Source of the DNA: Sorghum bicolor
Taxonomy: Eukaryota; Streptophyta; Magnoliopsida; Poales; Poaceae
NCBI RefSeq assembly: GCF_000003195.3
Contig: NC_012875.2
Span: 20,367,342-20,431,341 of the forward strand
Length of the DNA: 64,000 bases
Direction: 5' to 3'
Below are positions 1 through 9,949 of this stretch, in pieces. Made by a program: the position numbers and the translations under genes. The notes beneath the pieces were generated by a model. That model searched no databases and was not told the DNA's origin. It worked only from the letters and a program-made list of their open reading frames with translations. How positions within the stretch are numbered: position 1 is the first letter of the stretch; each line of letters starts with the position of its first letter.

Positions 1-37
1 TACCCCAAGGTAGACTGCCGACTAGCTTTCGTCGACA
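1..37 (+). repeat. 3' end of the 5' LTR (Tat-like element)
   Basis: The sequence from taccccaagg to tcgaca repeats at 18555-18591 with a single difference (g/a). It ends in CA directly before the PBS. The rest of this LTR lies upstream of the window. Confidence 0.9.
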
Positions 38-38
38 G

Positions 39-56
39 TGGCGCGCTAGGTAGGGG
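39..56 (+). promoter_or_regulatory. Primer binding site of the Tat-like element
   Basis: TGGCGCGCTAGGTAGGGG begins one base after the LTR end with TGG, the complement of a tRNA CCA tail. Similar PBSs occur in other grass gypsy elements. I cannot assign the tRNA from memory. Confidence 0.75.
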
Positions 57-819
57 GTGTGCGTACAGCTCTCTCGGCGAACAAGATGGTCATCGTTCTA
101 GCTTCCACGGCCGTACCTGAAGGCCACAGGCTCACTGTCGGTCAGATCACATGGAAGACTCGTGGCGGTGGCCTCACGACCACGACTTCGGAAGAAACCC
201 AGATCCGATCTGGGACGACAGCGGCGTCAACTCCGATCACGCTGACACCGAGCACTCGACCACCGCCCCCTCGTTATAGGGGAAAGAAGGTCGACAGCTC
301 AGATCTTTTCTGAGCCCTTGATCACGCTGATCTCAAGCTCCTCGAAGCCTCCTGACTGGTAGATGGGATCTCGCGCCGATCTGATCAAGTGGTGTCAACG
401 GACCCTTTCGACTCCCGCCGGCCAACTCGTGTCGTCACACACGAACAGCTGGGGACGTCCCTGATAATAACTTCCACCCCCACGGGGCGGTCCGTCGAAC
501 AAAAGGCAGACCCAGACCAGAGTCCTCCCTATGGGCTAAACAACTTGGCCGTTCACTACTCACGGCACATCCAATTCCTCTTCAATAGGGCGGGATGGTC
601 GCCAAAACAGAGGAATCGACCAACTCGTCACTACGTCAACATGGTGTCAATCCAACAAATACCGGACGACCAGGTTTCTAGCACAAACTCCAGCACAGGA
701 TCCGTCCCCACCGAGGTTATAAACTCTGAGGACCAAGATTACGACCTGAATTTACCACCGTACCCTCCGGGTTTCTCTCGCTTCCCGGTCTTTCCCCCCC
801 CCGACAGGGAGATCTTATC
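57..819 (+). other. Leader and degenerate N-terminal gag region
   Basis: No convincing conserved domain is visible here. Reading frames stay open in pieces (for example 389-1093) but keep no clear similarity to gag. The part after about 700 probably encodes the proline-rich and charged gag N terminus, in shifting frames. Confidence 0.45.
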
Positions 820-2610
820 TTCAATGTCAGCAACGACGAACCGGTCATCGATGGAGAGACAGATGAGCAGAAGCAGCTCCGTGAACAGCGCAATGCCGAC
901 CGTGCTCGGCGACGCATGGATGAGGAACGACAACTCGCGCCCCATAACCTCAGTGATGCTTTCGACATGGTCAGAGATCAGCAAGACTACAAAACGCCAA
1001 GTGCTAACGTGGCTGTTGCTATGGCAAACCTGGACCGACTCCCTAATACTCCTGAATGCCAGGGCGTCCGATCCAGCGTGCGTGCACACCTGATCGCCGC
1101 GATGGGACAGACAACCACCTTACTCAAAAGGGTCCAAGCTATCTCCTACGCAGAGGTCTCTTCTGACCAGACTCATCGCAGCCGGACTTCACCAAACTCA
1201 GCGAGCACCACCGCAGCCGCTCCCCCAATAATCGCAGGCAGGACGCAAGGCGTGGCAACGGCGATCGGGACGCCGGCGGCTACCGCGAGGAGAAGCGAGG
1301 GCGTGGTCAGGAAGTTAACCAGGACATGGATCTACGATACAACATCCCTCCCAAAGACGCCCGGGACCACATCAACAGGTGTGCCACGGAAAGAGCGGTA
1401 CACGAAAACTTGCGGCGCATTGAGTACGACGCCACACACGGCCCCCCCGGCCTAAGACAGTTTTCCTCGCACCTTCGCCAAGTTGTATGGGCCCGCAACT
1501 TCAAACTCGAGAAGCTTAAAAAATACAACGGCAAGGAAAACCCAGAAAACTGGATCACTCTCTACGAGATTGCAGTCCGTTCAGCAGCAGGAGATGAGCA
1601 CGTCATGGCTAACTACTTCCCAGTTGTCCTCGACCAGGCTCGTCATCAATGTCTCCTTGGCCTGCCCGAAGACTCTTTCGATTCCTAGGAAGAACTGCGC
1701 CAGGCATTTATCGACAACTTCATCGCTACCTGCGAGCAGCCTGGGAACAAGTACGACCTCGAGAGGATAAGGAACAGGAAAAACGAACCTCTGCACGATT
1801 ACATCCGACGATTCTCGGATATGCGTCTTAAAATCCCGAAAATTTCTCATGACGAGGCCATATCTGCTTTCATCAAAGGGAGACGCTTCCACGAAGCACT
1901 GAGGAACAAGCTACTGCGCAAAAGGCCAACCACGATGGCCGAGCTCCTTGCCACAACAAAAAACTACACCGACGCCGATGACGCAGAAAAGCTCATCCGA
2001 GATGATGCGAGAGGCCCCGACCAGCCTCCTCAACGGGACGACAGTCGTGGTCGTTTTGACAACAGGAACCATCGTCGCCCTGACAACCGTGACCTCAGAG
2101 ACGGTTGGGATAGGCGGCGTGATAATCGTGATGACCTTAGGGGCAAGCGCCCTCGCGACCACGATCACGAGGTGAATACGGTCAAACGCCCCAATGGGTG
2201 GCGGGACTACTAGGAAGACTACAACAAGACGTTGAAGGGACCGTGCCAACTCCACCCCAAGTCCAATCACACGATGGAAGAATGCCGTGTCCTTAAAAGC
2301 ATCAACACGCAGCGGGCTGCTCAAGACGACTCTGCCAAGAATAACGGGAAGCAGGACGGGCGCGGTCACGAAGATGAGGACAATGACCAGGATAGGGACC
2401 CACGACACCAGTATGTCAGTCCCACCGACGTGGTCCACTCCATCTTCGGAGGCAAAGTTTCTATCGAGTCTAAGTGCGAAAGAAAGCTCCTGAAGAGAGC
2501 TTGCCTCAACGTGGACAGCATAGACGGCCTGATCGCTGATCCGAAATTTCCCCCTCGTCGCACAGGGAGATCTCCTTCAGCAGGAAGGATCAATGGGCCG
2601 CCATCTCGGA
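820..2610 (+). pseudogene. gag: gag (capsid/nucleocapsid) of Tat-like element, broken
   Basis: A charged segment rich in E, Q and R is read around 820-1140 in one frame. From 1326 a second frame carries the capsid region (Retrotrans_gag type, PF03732): an ENWITLYE block, LLGLP, then a segment with NKYDLERIRNRKNEPLHDYIRRF. A basic R/D-rich tail follows at about 2000-2200. After that comes a C/H cluster (CQLHPKSNHTMEEC, about 2253-2294) placed like the zinc-knuckle-type end of Tat gags. In-frame TAG stops at 1686-1688 and 2211-2213 sit where tryptophan is expected, and there is a frameshift near 1140-1326. The protein would coat and package the element RNA. It cannot be made from this copy. Confidence 0.8.
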
Positions 2611-2639
2611 ACTAGGACGTTTCCCTCTAATCCTGGATC

Positions 2640-3250
2640 CTTGTATCAACAGCATCAGATTCGAGCATGTGCTCGTGGACGGGGGAAGCTCCATCGACAT
2701 CCTCTTTCGCAACAGCTTGCCTGCTCTCAAGATAACTCCGGCACAGCTAAAGCCGTATGACGCTCAGTTCTGGGGAGTTCTGCCGGGGCAAAGCTCAATA
2801 CCCCTCGGACAGATAACATTCCCCGTCCAATTTGGAACGCCCGACCACTTTTGAACAGAGTTCGTCAACTTCGTGGTCGCGGATTTCGACGGAACTTACC
2901 ACGCAATCCTGGGCCGACTATCGCTGACAAAGTTCATGGCAGTTCCACACTACTCATACTTGGTCCTCAAAATGCCAACAAAGAAGGGCGTCCTAACTGT
3001 CAGAGGAAATGTCTATACCGCATACACATGCGAGGAGGAAAGCTTCAAGATCACCGAGGCGATTGACCTCTCGATCCGCATGGCAGAAACCGTAGCTCAA
3101 GCCTCGCAGATTCCACCCGACCAGCTCCGACTACCCGAGCAGGAGACTCCGAGGAAAAATTCAAAGTCCAAAGAGCACAAGGAAGTACAGCTGGTCGACG
3201 GCAGCCCCGAGAAGACGGCCCTCATCGGGGCCAACCTGGACACTAAATAG
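2640..3250 (+). pseudogene. pol (PR): Aspartic protease domain of pol, broken
   Basis: The active-site motif VLVDGGSS has its aspartate codon at 2678-2680. The downstream ILGR motif of retropepsins is read at about 2908-2920. The frame matches RT downstream, so gag-pol was once one polyprotein or a frameshifted one. Stops interrupt it at 2852-2854 (TGA) and 3248-3250 (TAG). Its role would be processing of the polyprotein. Length and order fit Tat-group pol. Confidence 0.8.
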
Positions 3251-5100
3251 GAAGACGCGCTCGTCAGGTTTCTAAGGGACAACGTGAGCGTTTTCGCATG
3301 GAAACCCACAGACATGCCCAGCGTCCCACGAAACCTGATCGAGCATTCCTTAAACGTCTCGAAGACCGCAGGACCCATCAAGAAAAAGCTACAACGGTTC
3401 GCTCGTGACAAAAAGGAGGCTATTAAGACAGAAATAACGTGGCTTCTAGCAGCCGGATTTATTAAAGAAGTGTATCACCCCGATTGGCTTGCCAATCCGG
3501 TTCTTGTAAGAAAAAAGAACAATGAATGGAGAATGTGCGTTGATTACACTGATCTCAATAAACACTGTCCTAAAGATCCTTTTGGTCTCCCTCGCATCGA
3601 CGAGGTGGTCGACTCAACGGCCGTATGCGAACTTCTCTCCTTCCTAGATTGCTACTCTGGTTATCACTAGATCTCACTAAAGGAAGACGACCAGATCAAA
3701 ACATCTTTTATCACTCCTTTCGGTGCGTATTGCTACACGACCATGTCCTTTGGACTTAAAAATGCTGGAGCCACTTATCAACGGGCTATTCAGCAATGCC
3801 TCCACGACGAGATTCGTGATGACCTCGTTGAGGCCTATGTAGATGACGTTGACGTCAAAACAAGGGATGCAAGCACTCTAATCGACAATCTAGACCGAAC
3901 CTTCAAGGCACTAAATAAATACAAGTGGAAGCTTAACCCCAAAAATTTATCTTTGGGGTCCCCTCGGGATTACTACTCGGCAACGTCGTCAGCAGCGATG
4001 GCATACGGCCGAATCCCTCAAAAGTCAAGGCAGTACTCGACATGCGACCACCAAAGAATGTCAAGGACATTCAAACGCTCACCGGTTGCATGGCTGCCCT
4101 CAGCCGTTTTATCTCTAGACTGGGAGAAAAAGGCCTCCCCTTCTTCAAACTCTTAAAGGCATCAGAAAAATTCTCCTAGACAGAGGAAGCTGACACTGCG
4201 TTCACCCAGCTCAAAACTTTCCTCACTTCACCACCCGTTCTCACAGCACCCCAGCCTAACGAGGACCTACTCCTTTACATAGCGGAAATCGACAGGGTCA
4301 TCTCCATGACAATGGTGGTCGAGCGGGACGAGCCAGGCCACGTGTACAAGGTCTAGAGACCCGTTTATTTCATAAGCGAAGTCTTAAATGAGTCCAAGAC
4401 CAGGTACCCTCAGATACAGAAGCTCATCTATGCTATCTCAATAACATCAAGGAAGCTAAAGCATTACTTCGATGGTCATCGGGTCCTGGTAACCACCAGT
4501 TTCCCTCTTGGGGACATTTTGCGCAACAAGGAAGCCAACGGCAGAATTGTAAAATGGGCAATGGAATTATGCCCATTCTCCATGGATTTCCAGAGCTGCA
4601 CTACCGTCAAGTCTCAGGCCCTGGTCGATTTCATTGCAGAGTGGACGGACCTCAACGAGCCCTCCGTTTCCGACACCCCCGACCACTAGTCGATGTTCTT
4701 CGACGGGTCCTTAAACATCAATGGCGCCGGCGCCGGGATACTCTTCGTGTCGCCTAATAAGGACAAACTACACTACGTCCTTAGAATCCTCTTTCCGGCG
4801 TCGAACAACATCGCCGAATACGAAGCATGCCTACATGGCATACGACTAGCCGTCGAACTGGGAGTCAAACGCCTCTACGTCCACGGCGACTCTGCCTTAG
4901 TCATCAACCATCTCAATAAGGAATGGGACACAACCCACGAGAAAGATGGACCTCTACTGCAAAGAAATCCACAAATGGGAATCCAATTTCTACGGCATAG
5001 AATACATCCACGTGGTCCGGGACAGGAACCAGGCAGCGGATGCGTTGTCAAAGTTAGGATCATCTCGGGCCCAGATTCCGCAGGGTGTTTTTGTTTAGGA
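3251..5100 (+). pseudogene. pol (RT-RH): Reverse transcriptase and RNase H domains of pol, broken
   Basis: RT starts near 3284. It shows MCVDYTDLNKHCPKDPF, FGLKNAGATYQR, and the catalytic YVDD box with the tyrosine codon at 3836-3838. The frame shifts near 3945, and the thumb/connection continues in the next frame. RNase H is recognised by FDGS (about 4697), NNIAEYEA and GDSALVI (about 4888), which supply the D-E-D catalytic set. Another frameshift occurs near 4945. Stops lie at 3668, 4177, 4354 and 4687. The catalytic residues that can be seen are kept, so decay happened after the element was competent. Confidence 0.9.
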
Positions 5101-5379
5101 ATCCACGCGCCGAGTGTGGGCATACACCCGGTCGACAAGCAACCCAACGAGGCAATGCTCATAGACGACACCACTCCGGCGACCAGCAGTCGTGATTGGC
5201 GCACCCCCTTCATCAGGTATATATCCGATGGATCGGGATTTCAAGACAAAACAGAGAACGAGCGCCTCATTCGACTGTCTAGAAAATACATACTGGTGGA
5301 TGGCAAACTTATGCGAAATAACGCAAGTTCTGAAGTATTGCTCAAATGCATATCCCAAGATGACGGCATCAAGCTCTTA

Positions 5380-6255
5380 GATGACATACACGTCGGGTCC
5401 TGCGGCAACCACGCGGCCTCCAGAACACTGGTCGGGAAGGCCTTCCGAGCGGGTTTTTACTGGCCAACTGCGGTCACCGACACCGAGAAACTGGTCTGAC
5501 ATTGTGAAGGATGCCAGTTCTTCGCCATGAGGACCAACGTGTCTGCTCACGAAATTCAAACTATTCCGTCGTCCTGGCCTTTTGCCTGCTGGGGTCTCGA
5601 CATGATCGGGCCATTCAAGCCGGCCCCCGGCAATTTCAAGTTTGTCTTCGTACTAATTGACAAATTCTCGAAGTGGATCGAATACATGCCACTGGTCAAA
5701 GTGACCTCCGAGAAGGCTGTTGAGTTCCTCAATCAAATCATACACAGATTCGGGATCCCCAATAGCATAATCACTGACCTGGGCACTCAGTTCACTGGCA
5801 CTACATTCTAGGATTTCTGTGATGACAGGGGCATTGTCATAAAGTACGTGTCAGTAGCTCACCCACGGGCCAACGGTCAAGTAGAGCGCGCGAACGGAAT
5901 GATTATCGATGCTTTAAAGAAAAGGTTGTACACCGAGAACGACAGAGCACCTGGACGATGGATGAAAGAGCTACCAGCCGTGGTGTGGGGTCTCCGAACA
6001 TAGGCTAGTCGCAACACGGGTGTATCACCCTACTTCATGGTTTACGGCACCGAGGCAGTGCTCCCTTCCGACGTAACCTTTGGATCTCCAAGAGTCGAAA
6101 ATTTCGACCAGTCTTCGGCTGACATCACCAGGGATCTTGAAATCAACTGCATGGAGGAAAGGCGCCTAATCTCATGCCTTCGAACAGCAAAGTATCTCGA
6201 GGCCATCAGGCGGTATCACAACAAGAACGTCAAAGACCGTTCCTTTGTGGTCGGT
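5380..6255 (+). pseudogene. pol (IN): Integrase, 5' part, broken and interrupted by a nested element
   Basis: The zinc-binding H/C region (HVGSCGNH, then a C-x2-C pair near 5506-5516) is followed by the catalytic core. Aspartate codons are at 5599-5601 (GLDMIG) and 5776-5778 (ITDLGTQF), and glutamate is at 5884-5886 (VERANG). The last two are exactly 35 residues apart, the D-D-35-E spacing. The usual N in TDNGTQF is L here. Stops lie at 5497, 5809 and 6001. The frame runs to SFVVG at 6255, where the nested element starts, and resumes at 13357. Confidence 0.9.
6251..6255. repeat. Left target site duplication of nested element (tcggt)
   Basis: The bases tcggt stand directly before the TG of the nested 5' LTR and recur at 13357-13361 directly after the CA of its 3' LTR. 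Five-base duplications are the norm for LTR retrotransposons. Confidence 0.95.
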
Positions 6256-7051
6256 TGTTGACGGTCCTTAATGCTCACATTTAACCGTCAACTAATCATG
6301 GAAAAGGACTTATATGCAACCAACACCTAGACTTAGGGCTTTATTTGACAGAATTCCACCAGTTTTGGTGTTTGTCTATTTCTACAGGGGGTTATCAGGA
6401 AATATGAAAGAAAGGCCCACACGTCGGGTTTACATAAAGATACTAACGTGCCGCGCAATTTTCTACCATCTAGAAGACTCCAGAAGCAACGGGAACGAAC
6501 AGGAGGCCGATCGGGCCCGGGGGCAGGGCGCCCGCCCTCCCCCCTTGGGTGCCCGCCCATCTACAGTAACCAATCAGCTTCAACTTCGCGGATCGTGCTC
6601 CACCGACCTAAGGGACCAAGGAAAACCGTGCGATTAATGTCGGTTTGATCCGACGGCCCAGATTCATCTGAAAAGACTATATAAGCAAGGCCCCCTGGCC
6701 CCTGGAGATCATACCTCTTCTACAGAATCAAAGCTAGGGTTTCAATTCTTCATCCAAGTAGAGAGGATCCCTCTAGTTCTTCTAGTTCTACCTCTAGTTT
6801 TGTGCTCTGATGTCCCGATATAGATAATCTTGAAGTAATTCTTGATTCTTAGATCAACTAGAGAACTCTCAGGAAACTTCCTCTCTTCCCACCAAAAACA
6901 ATTATATAGTTATCCTTGGGTGATCTTGGATCTTAATTAGTACACTCACGTTCTCTGTGGAAAATCGATACTCTAGAATACTCTCGGGTGAAAGCTACAT
7001 CGGTATCCGTGCCCTTGCGGATTTTTCTGTTTGCGTTTAAAATACCCAACA
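6256..7051 (+). repeat. 5' LTR of nested element (796 bp, internally deleted)
   Basis: It aligns to the 3' LTR (12077-13356) at both ends, but near 6797 it jumps from the ctctagtt run to tgctctgatg. About 480 bp present in the 3' LTR (roughly 12620-13104) are missing. A TATA box (tatataag) lies at 6678-6685. Confidence 0.93.
6678..6685 (+). promoter_or_regulatory. TATA box of nested 5' LTR
   Basis: tatataag occurs mid-LTR, and the same box is conserved in the 3' LTR at about 12498-12505. Position and conservation suit the start of the U3/R boundary. Confidence 0.6.
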
Positions 7052-7058
7052 AGCTTTC

Positions 7059-7076
7059 TGGGGCCGTTGCCGGGGA
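7059..7076 (+). promoter_or_regulatory. Primer binding site (tRNA-Asp type)
   Basis: TGGGGCCGTTGCCGGGGA differs at one base from the complement of the 3' end of plant tRNA-Asp (TGGCGCCGTTGCCGGGGA). It lies 7 bp after the LTR end. Confidence 0.85.
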
Positions 7077-8867
7077 ACGGTAGCTGTGCTAGTTTCGAAC
7101 CAAGTCGTCCGTGTATCCTTTTTCTTTTCCTTTTTTACCACACTCACCTTATCATTTTCACCATACCACATGGATTTCACTCTAAGCATTAATGAGCATG
7201 GAATTGATTTCATAGCCACTTCATTTACTCCATGGTCATATGCAACATCTTCACAATCCATTGGTCTCTCCAACATTACCACATTCGAGATCTCCAACCC
7301 CCTCTTCCTTTCTATTTATAAAAACTTTAAAAGGGCGGTTGTCGATGCATATGTCTATAATAAATTTTGCAGATCTCGTTGAGTTGATCTTGATATAGGT
7401 CAGCGTTGGAGGGGAAACCACTTCGCTGACATAAATTGATGGTTTCCCAAAGGACAAGCTTAGTGTCCTAAAACAAGCACTGATCAGATTGTAAAATGAG
7501 CTTTTAATTATTTGCAACATTACCTTGTGTGTTGAGCATATAAGGATAATTTTAAAAAAATTCCTTCGGGTATTCTTGTCACTAACCTTTTCAGGATTGG
7601 AGCAAGAAGATCGGATGAATGACAAGCACAAGGTATGTCCAACCAACAATCATACAACATTGAATTAAATTCATCCAAACTTGAATTTTGCAAAATTCAA
7701 GCTTGGGGGAGTACTTTACATAAAATCATCCTTTGCCATGTTGCTATGTTGGTTGTCCCTACCTTGAGACATGCTCAGTTTGTTAAATACTAATCACACT
7801 ACTTCATCTCCACTTGAGTAGATCTCTATAAATGCTCTCATGCTACCTTTATTTGCTTTAGTATATGTCTAGGTTTGGAGTAGTTTCATTTATGTCTTAA
7901 TTAAGCATGGTGCTTAGTTTAAGAATGATGATCTTACTTCCAAAGGATTTTAAATTAAGCAAGATGCTTAGGTTAAAATTCCCTCCTAAATCAAATTAGA
8001 TATGGTGTCTAGGTTGATCTTTGAGCCGATAGTATGCTATAGTAGATATTGGATTTGGACTAACCCCTGCAGGAAAACTTTCAATATCGACCTGGGAAGT
8101 CCTGAGACAAACTCACATTGGAGACAAAGAGAGAGGCACATGAAGTTTAACAATTTACACAAGGAAGGCATAGCTCACAAGTGATGATCCATGAAGTGTG
8201 CTACAAACACGATGCACAACCGCTAAGAAAGGAAAGCTTCCACAAGGTCATACTGTACCATCACTCTTCAAGTAAGGTAACATCTTAAGGTACTTGTCTA
8301 TCACTTTTATAAGTTTCTCCTTGGTTCTAGCGTTCACATGAATAAAAGAGACAAACATGTATGATTTACAACTCTAGATTAACCAACCCAATCGATTCAA
8401 TATGTTTAGTCCTTCCACCTTTGTGATCCCACACTCCTAATCATATGAGCTAAAATGTTGCACACTCAATCTTTGGAAGATATATTTTATAAAAAAAACA
8501 ACATAAATATAGATAGATTATCTTTCCATTAGGTTGAGTGATTTGATCTCACAAATGTTTTAAATGCTACACTCATGATCTTATTATCCATCAACTTTGA
8601 CTTGCTCACTATGCTTAAGGTTAGAGAAGAACAAATACACTTTTGGTTCTGTTGGTGTTTTCCACCAACAAGGCCCATGCACTTGATCTCTGCCTTGTCT
8701 CTATGAGCTGGTACACTTCGAGCAAAATATGAAGGACTTTTACAACTCCTAGACTCCACCAAGTGAAGAACCTAGATCTACAAGCACAAACACACTGGAG
8801 ATACTAGACACTCATGTAATCACTGCCCTGAGATGCTTGAGGATGTAACTAATGGAGTAACCCCGTT
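7077..8867 (+). other. Noncoding leader of nested element
   Basis: No plausible coding region. It holds a PPT-like tract (aagcttgggggag, about 7699-7711) and three short imperfect hairpin repeats at about 7901-8016. The rest is AT-rich sequence without recognisable content. Confidence 0.6.
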
Positions 8868-9287
8868 GTGGAAGTAATTACTGACCTTCTGCCGGTCAAG
8901 AGAGACGATCCAGGACGCACCGTCATCCCGATCTCCATCGGCATGGTGAACTTCCTAGAAGCACTCTGTGACTTTGGCTCCAGCGTCAATATTATGCTCA
9001 GGGGGATATTGAAGAACTTCTGCGTCCGAGTTGGTACCTTGTACGCCCCAGCAGACTTTGTGGTGATAGAGACTGGTACTGATGAGAGGGCACCCATCAT
9101 CCTAGGGAGGCCATTACTGAACACCTCGGGAGCTATCATCTACGCTAGTGCTGCCAAGATCAGTTTCTACATCAAGGGGAGGAAGGAGACGTTTTCCTTC
9201 AAGAACAAGACTACACAAATCTCAGAGCAATCCCGACATGAACCAAGGAAGAGGACCAACAAGAGGTACAGGAACAAGAAAATGTAG
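8868..9287 (+). pseudogene. Retropepsin-like fragment of nested element
   Basis: The frame reads a retroviral-type aspartic protease fold. It has LCDFGSSVNIM (the active-site aspartate kept, where Athila-type proteins usually have CDLGAS), then GTLYAPADFVVIETG, APIILGRPLLNTSGAIIYA and FYIKGRKETFSF. It ends at a TAG at 9285-9287. The upstream gag part is absent or unrecognisable, so no natural start is evident. It may be a remnant of a gag-protease ORF in a non-autonomous family. The L-to-F and A-to-S changes beside the catalytic aspartate may impair it. Confidence 0.75.
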
Positions 9288-9399
9288 ACCGAGTCAGCTA
9301 AGATGGTCACTACAGTTCAAAAAGGTCAAGATTGTCAACTTAAGTCACCGTTCCTGACAAAAGGACGACCCAGTCACCTATCAGCTCCTATTCGGAACC

Positions 9400-9949
9400 A
9401 TGCCCCTAAAACCGACATACATTCAGCTCCAGATGGCAGATCAGACATTCCAGAAGGTTGAAGGTTATTGATGTGGGAGAAGACGAGTACGATCCACCCA
9501 TCATCCTTGGAAGACCGTTCCTCAGCACCGTTAAAGCAATCATCAAAATTGGAACCAAAGAAGTCCACATGCATTTCCTCTCTTAGAAGGTATGCCTCTA
9601 TTTTACTGACTCTAACTATATAGTTAAAGACTCTAAGCAGGTCAGGACAAGAAGAAGACGACGCAACCGCAACCAGAGGAGGCAAATCATCAAGGATGGA
9701 TGGGTAGACTATGAAGGAGAAGTTGTAAGGTCTAAAGACATACAACTTGAACAGAACTGCCCTGAGGAGACCGTAGCACCGAGTCAGGTGTGGAGAGAGA
9801 AGATAGTTATACATGAAGAGGAGGCGCCGCCGGAACCACCGACTACGCCATCCAGCGAATCCCAAGACGAGCGAATCCCAGGACGACTGAGGAAATGGAG
9901 AGTCCCGTTCGGAGGACTAAAAAACACCGAACGCCTTGCCAAGAGGTAA
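9400..9949 (+). pseudogene. Second protease-related segment with a charged tail
   Basis: After about 9450 a frame reads a second PPIILGRPFLST block, then KAIIKIGTKEVHMHF and a stop near 9584. Past the stop a basic RRRRRNRNQRR stretch and an acidic/proline-rich tail run to a TAA at about 9947. This looks like a diverged duplicate of the preceding retropepsin end fused to a linker. The function of the tail is unknown. Confidence 0.5.

Noticed and set aside
389..1093. 234-codon frame as a complete gag gene
   Set aside because: It is out of frame with the capsid segment and loses the charged gag pattern seen in the neighbouring frame after about 820.
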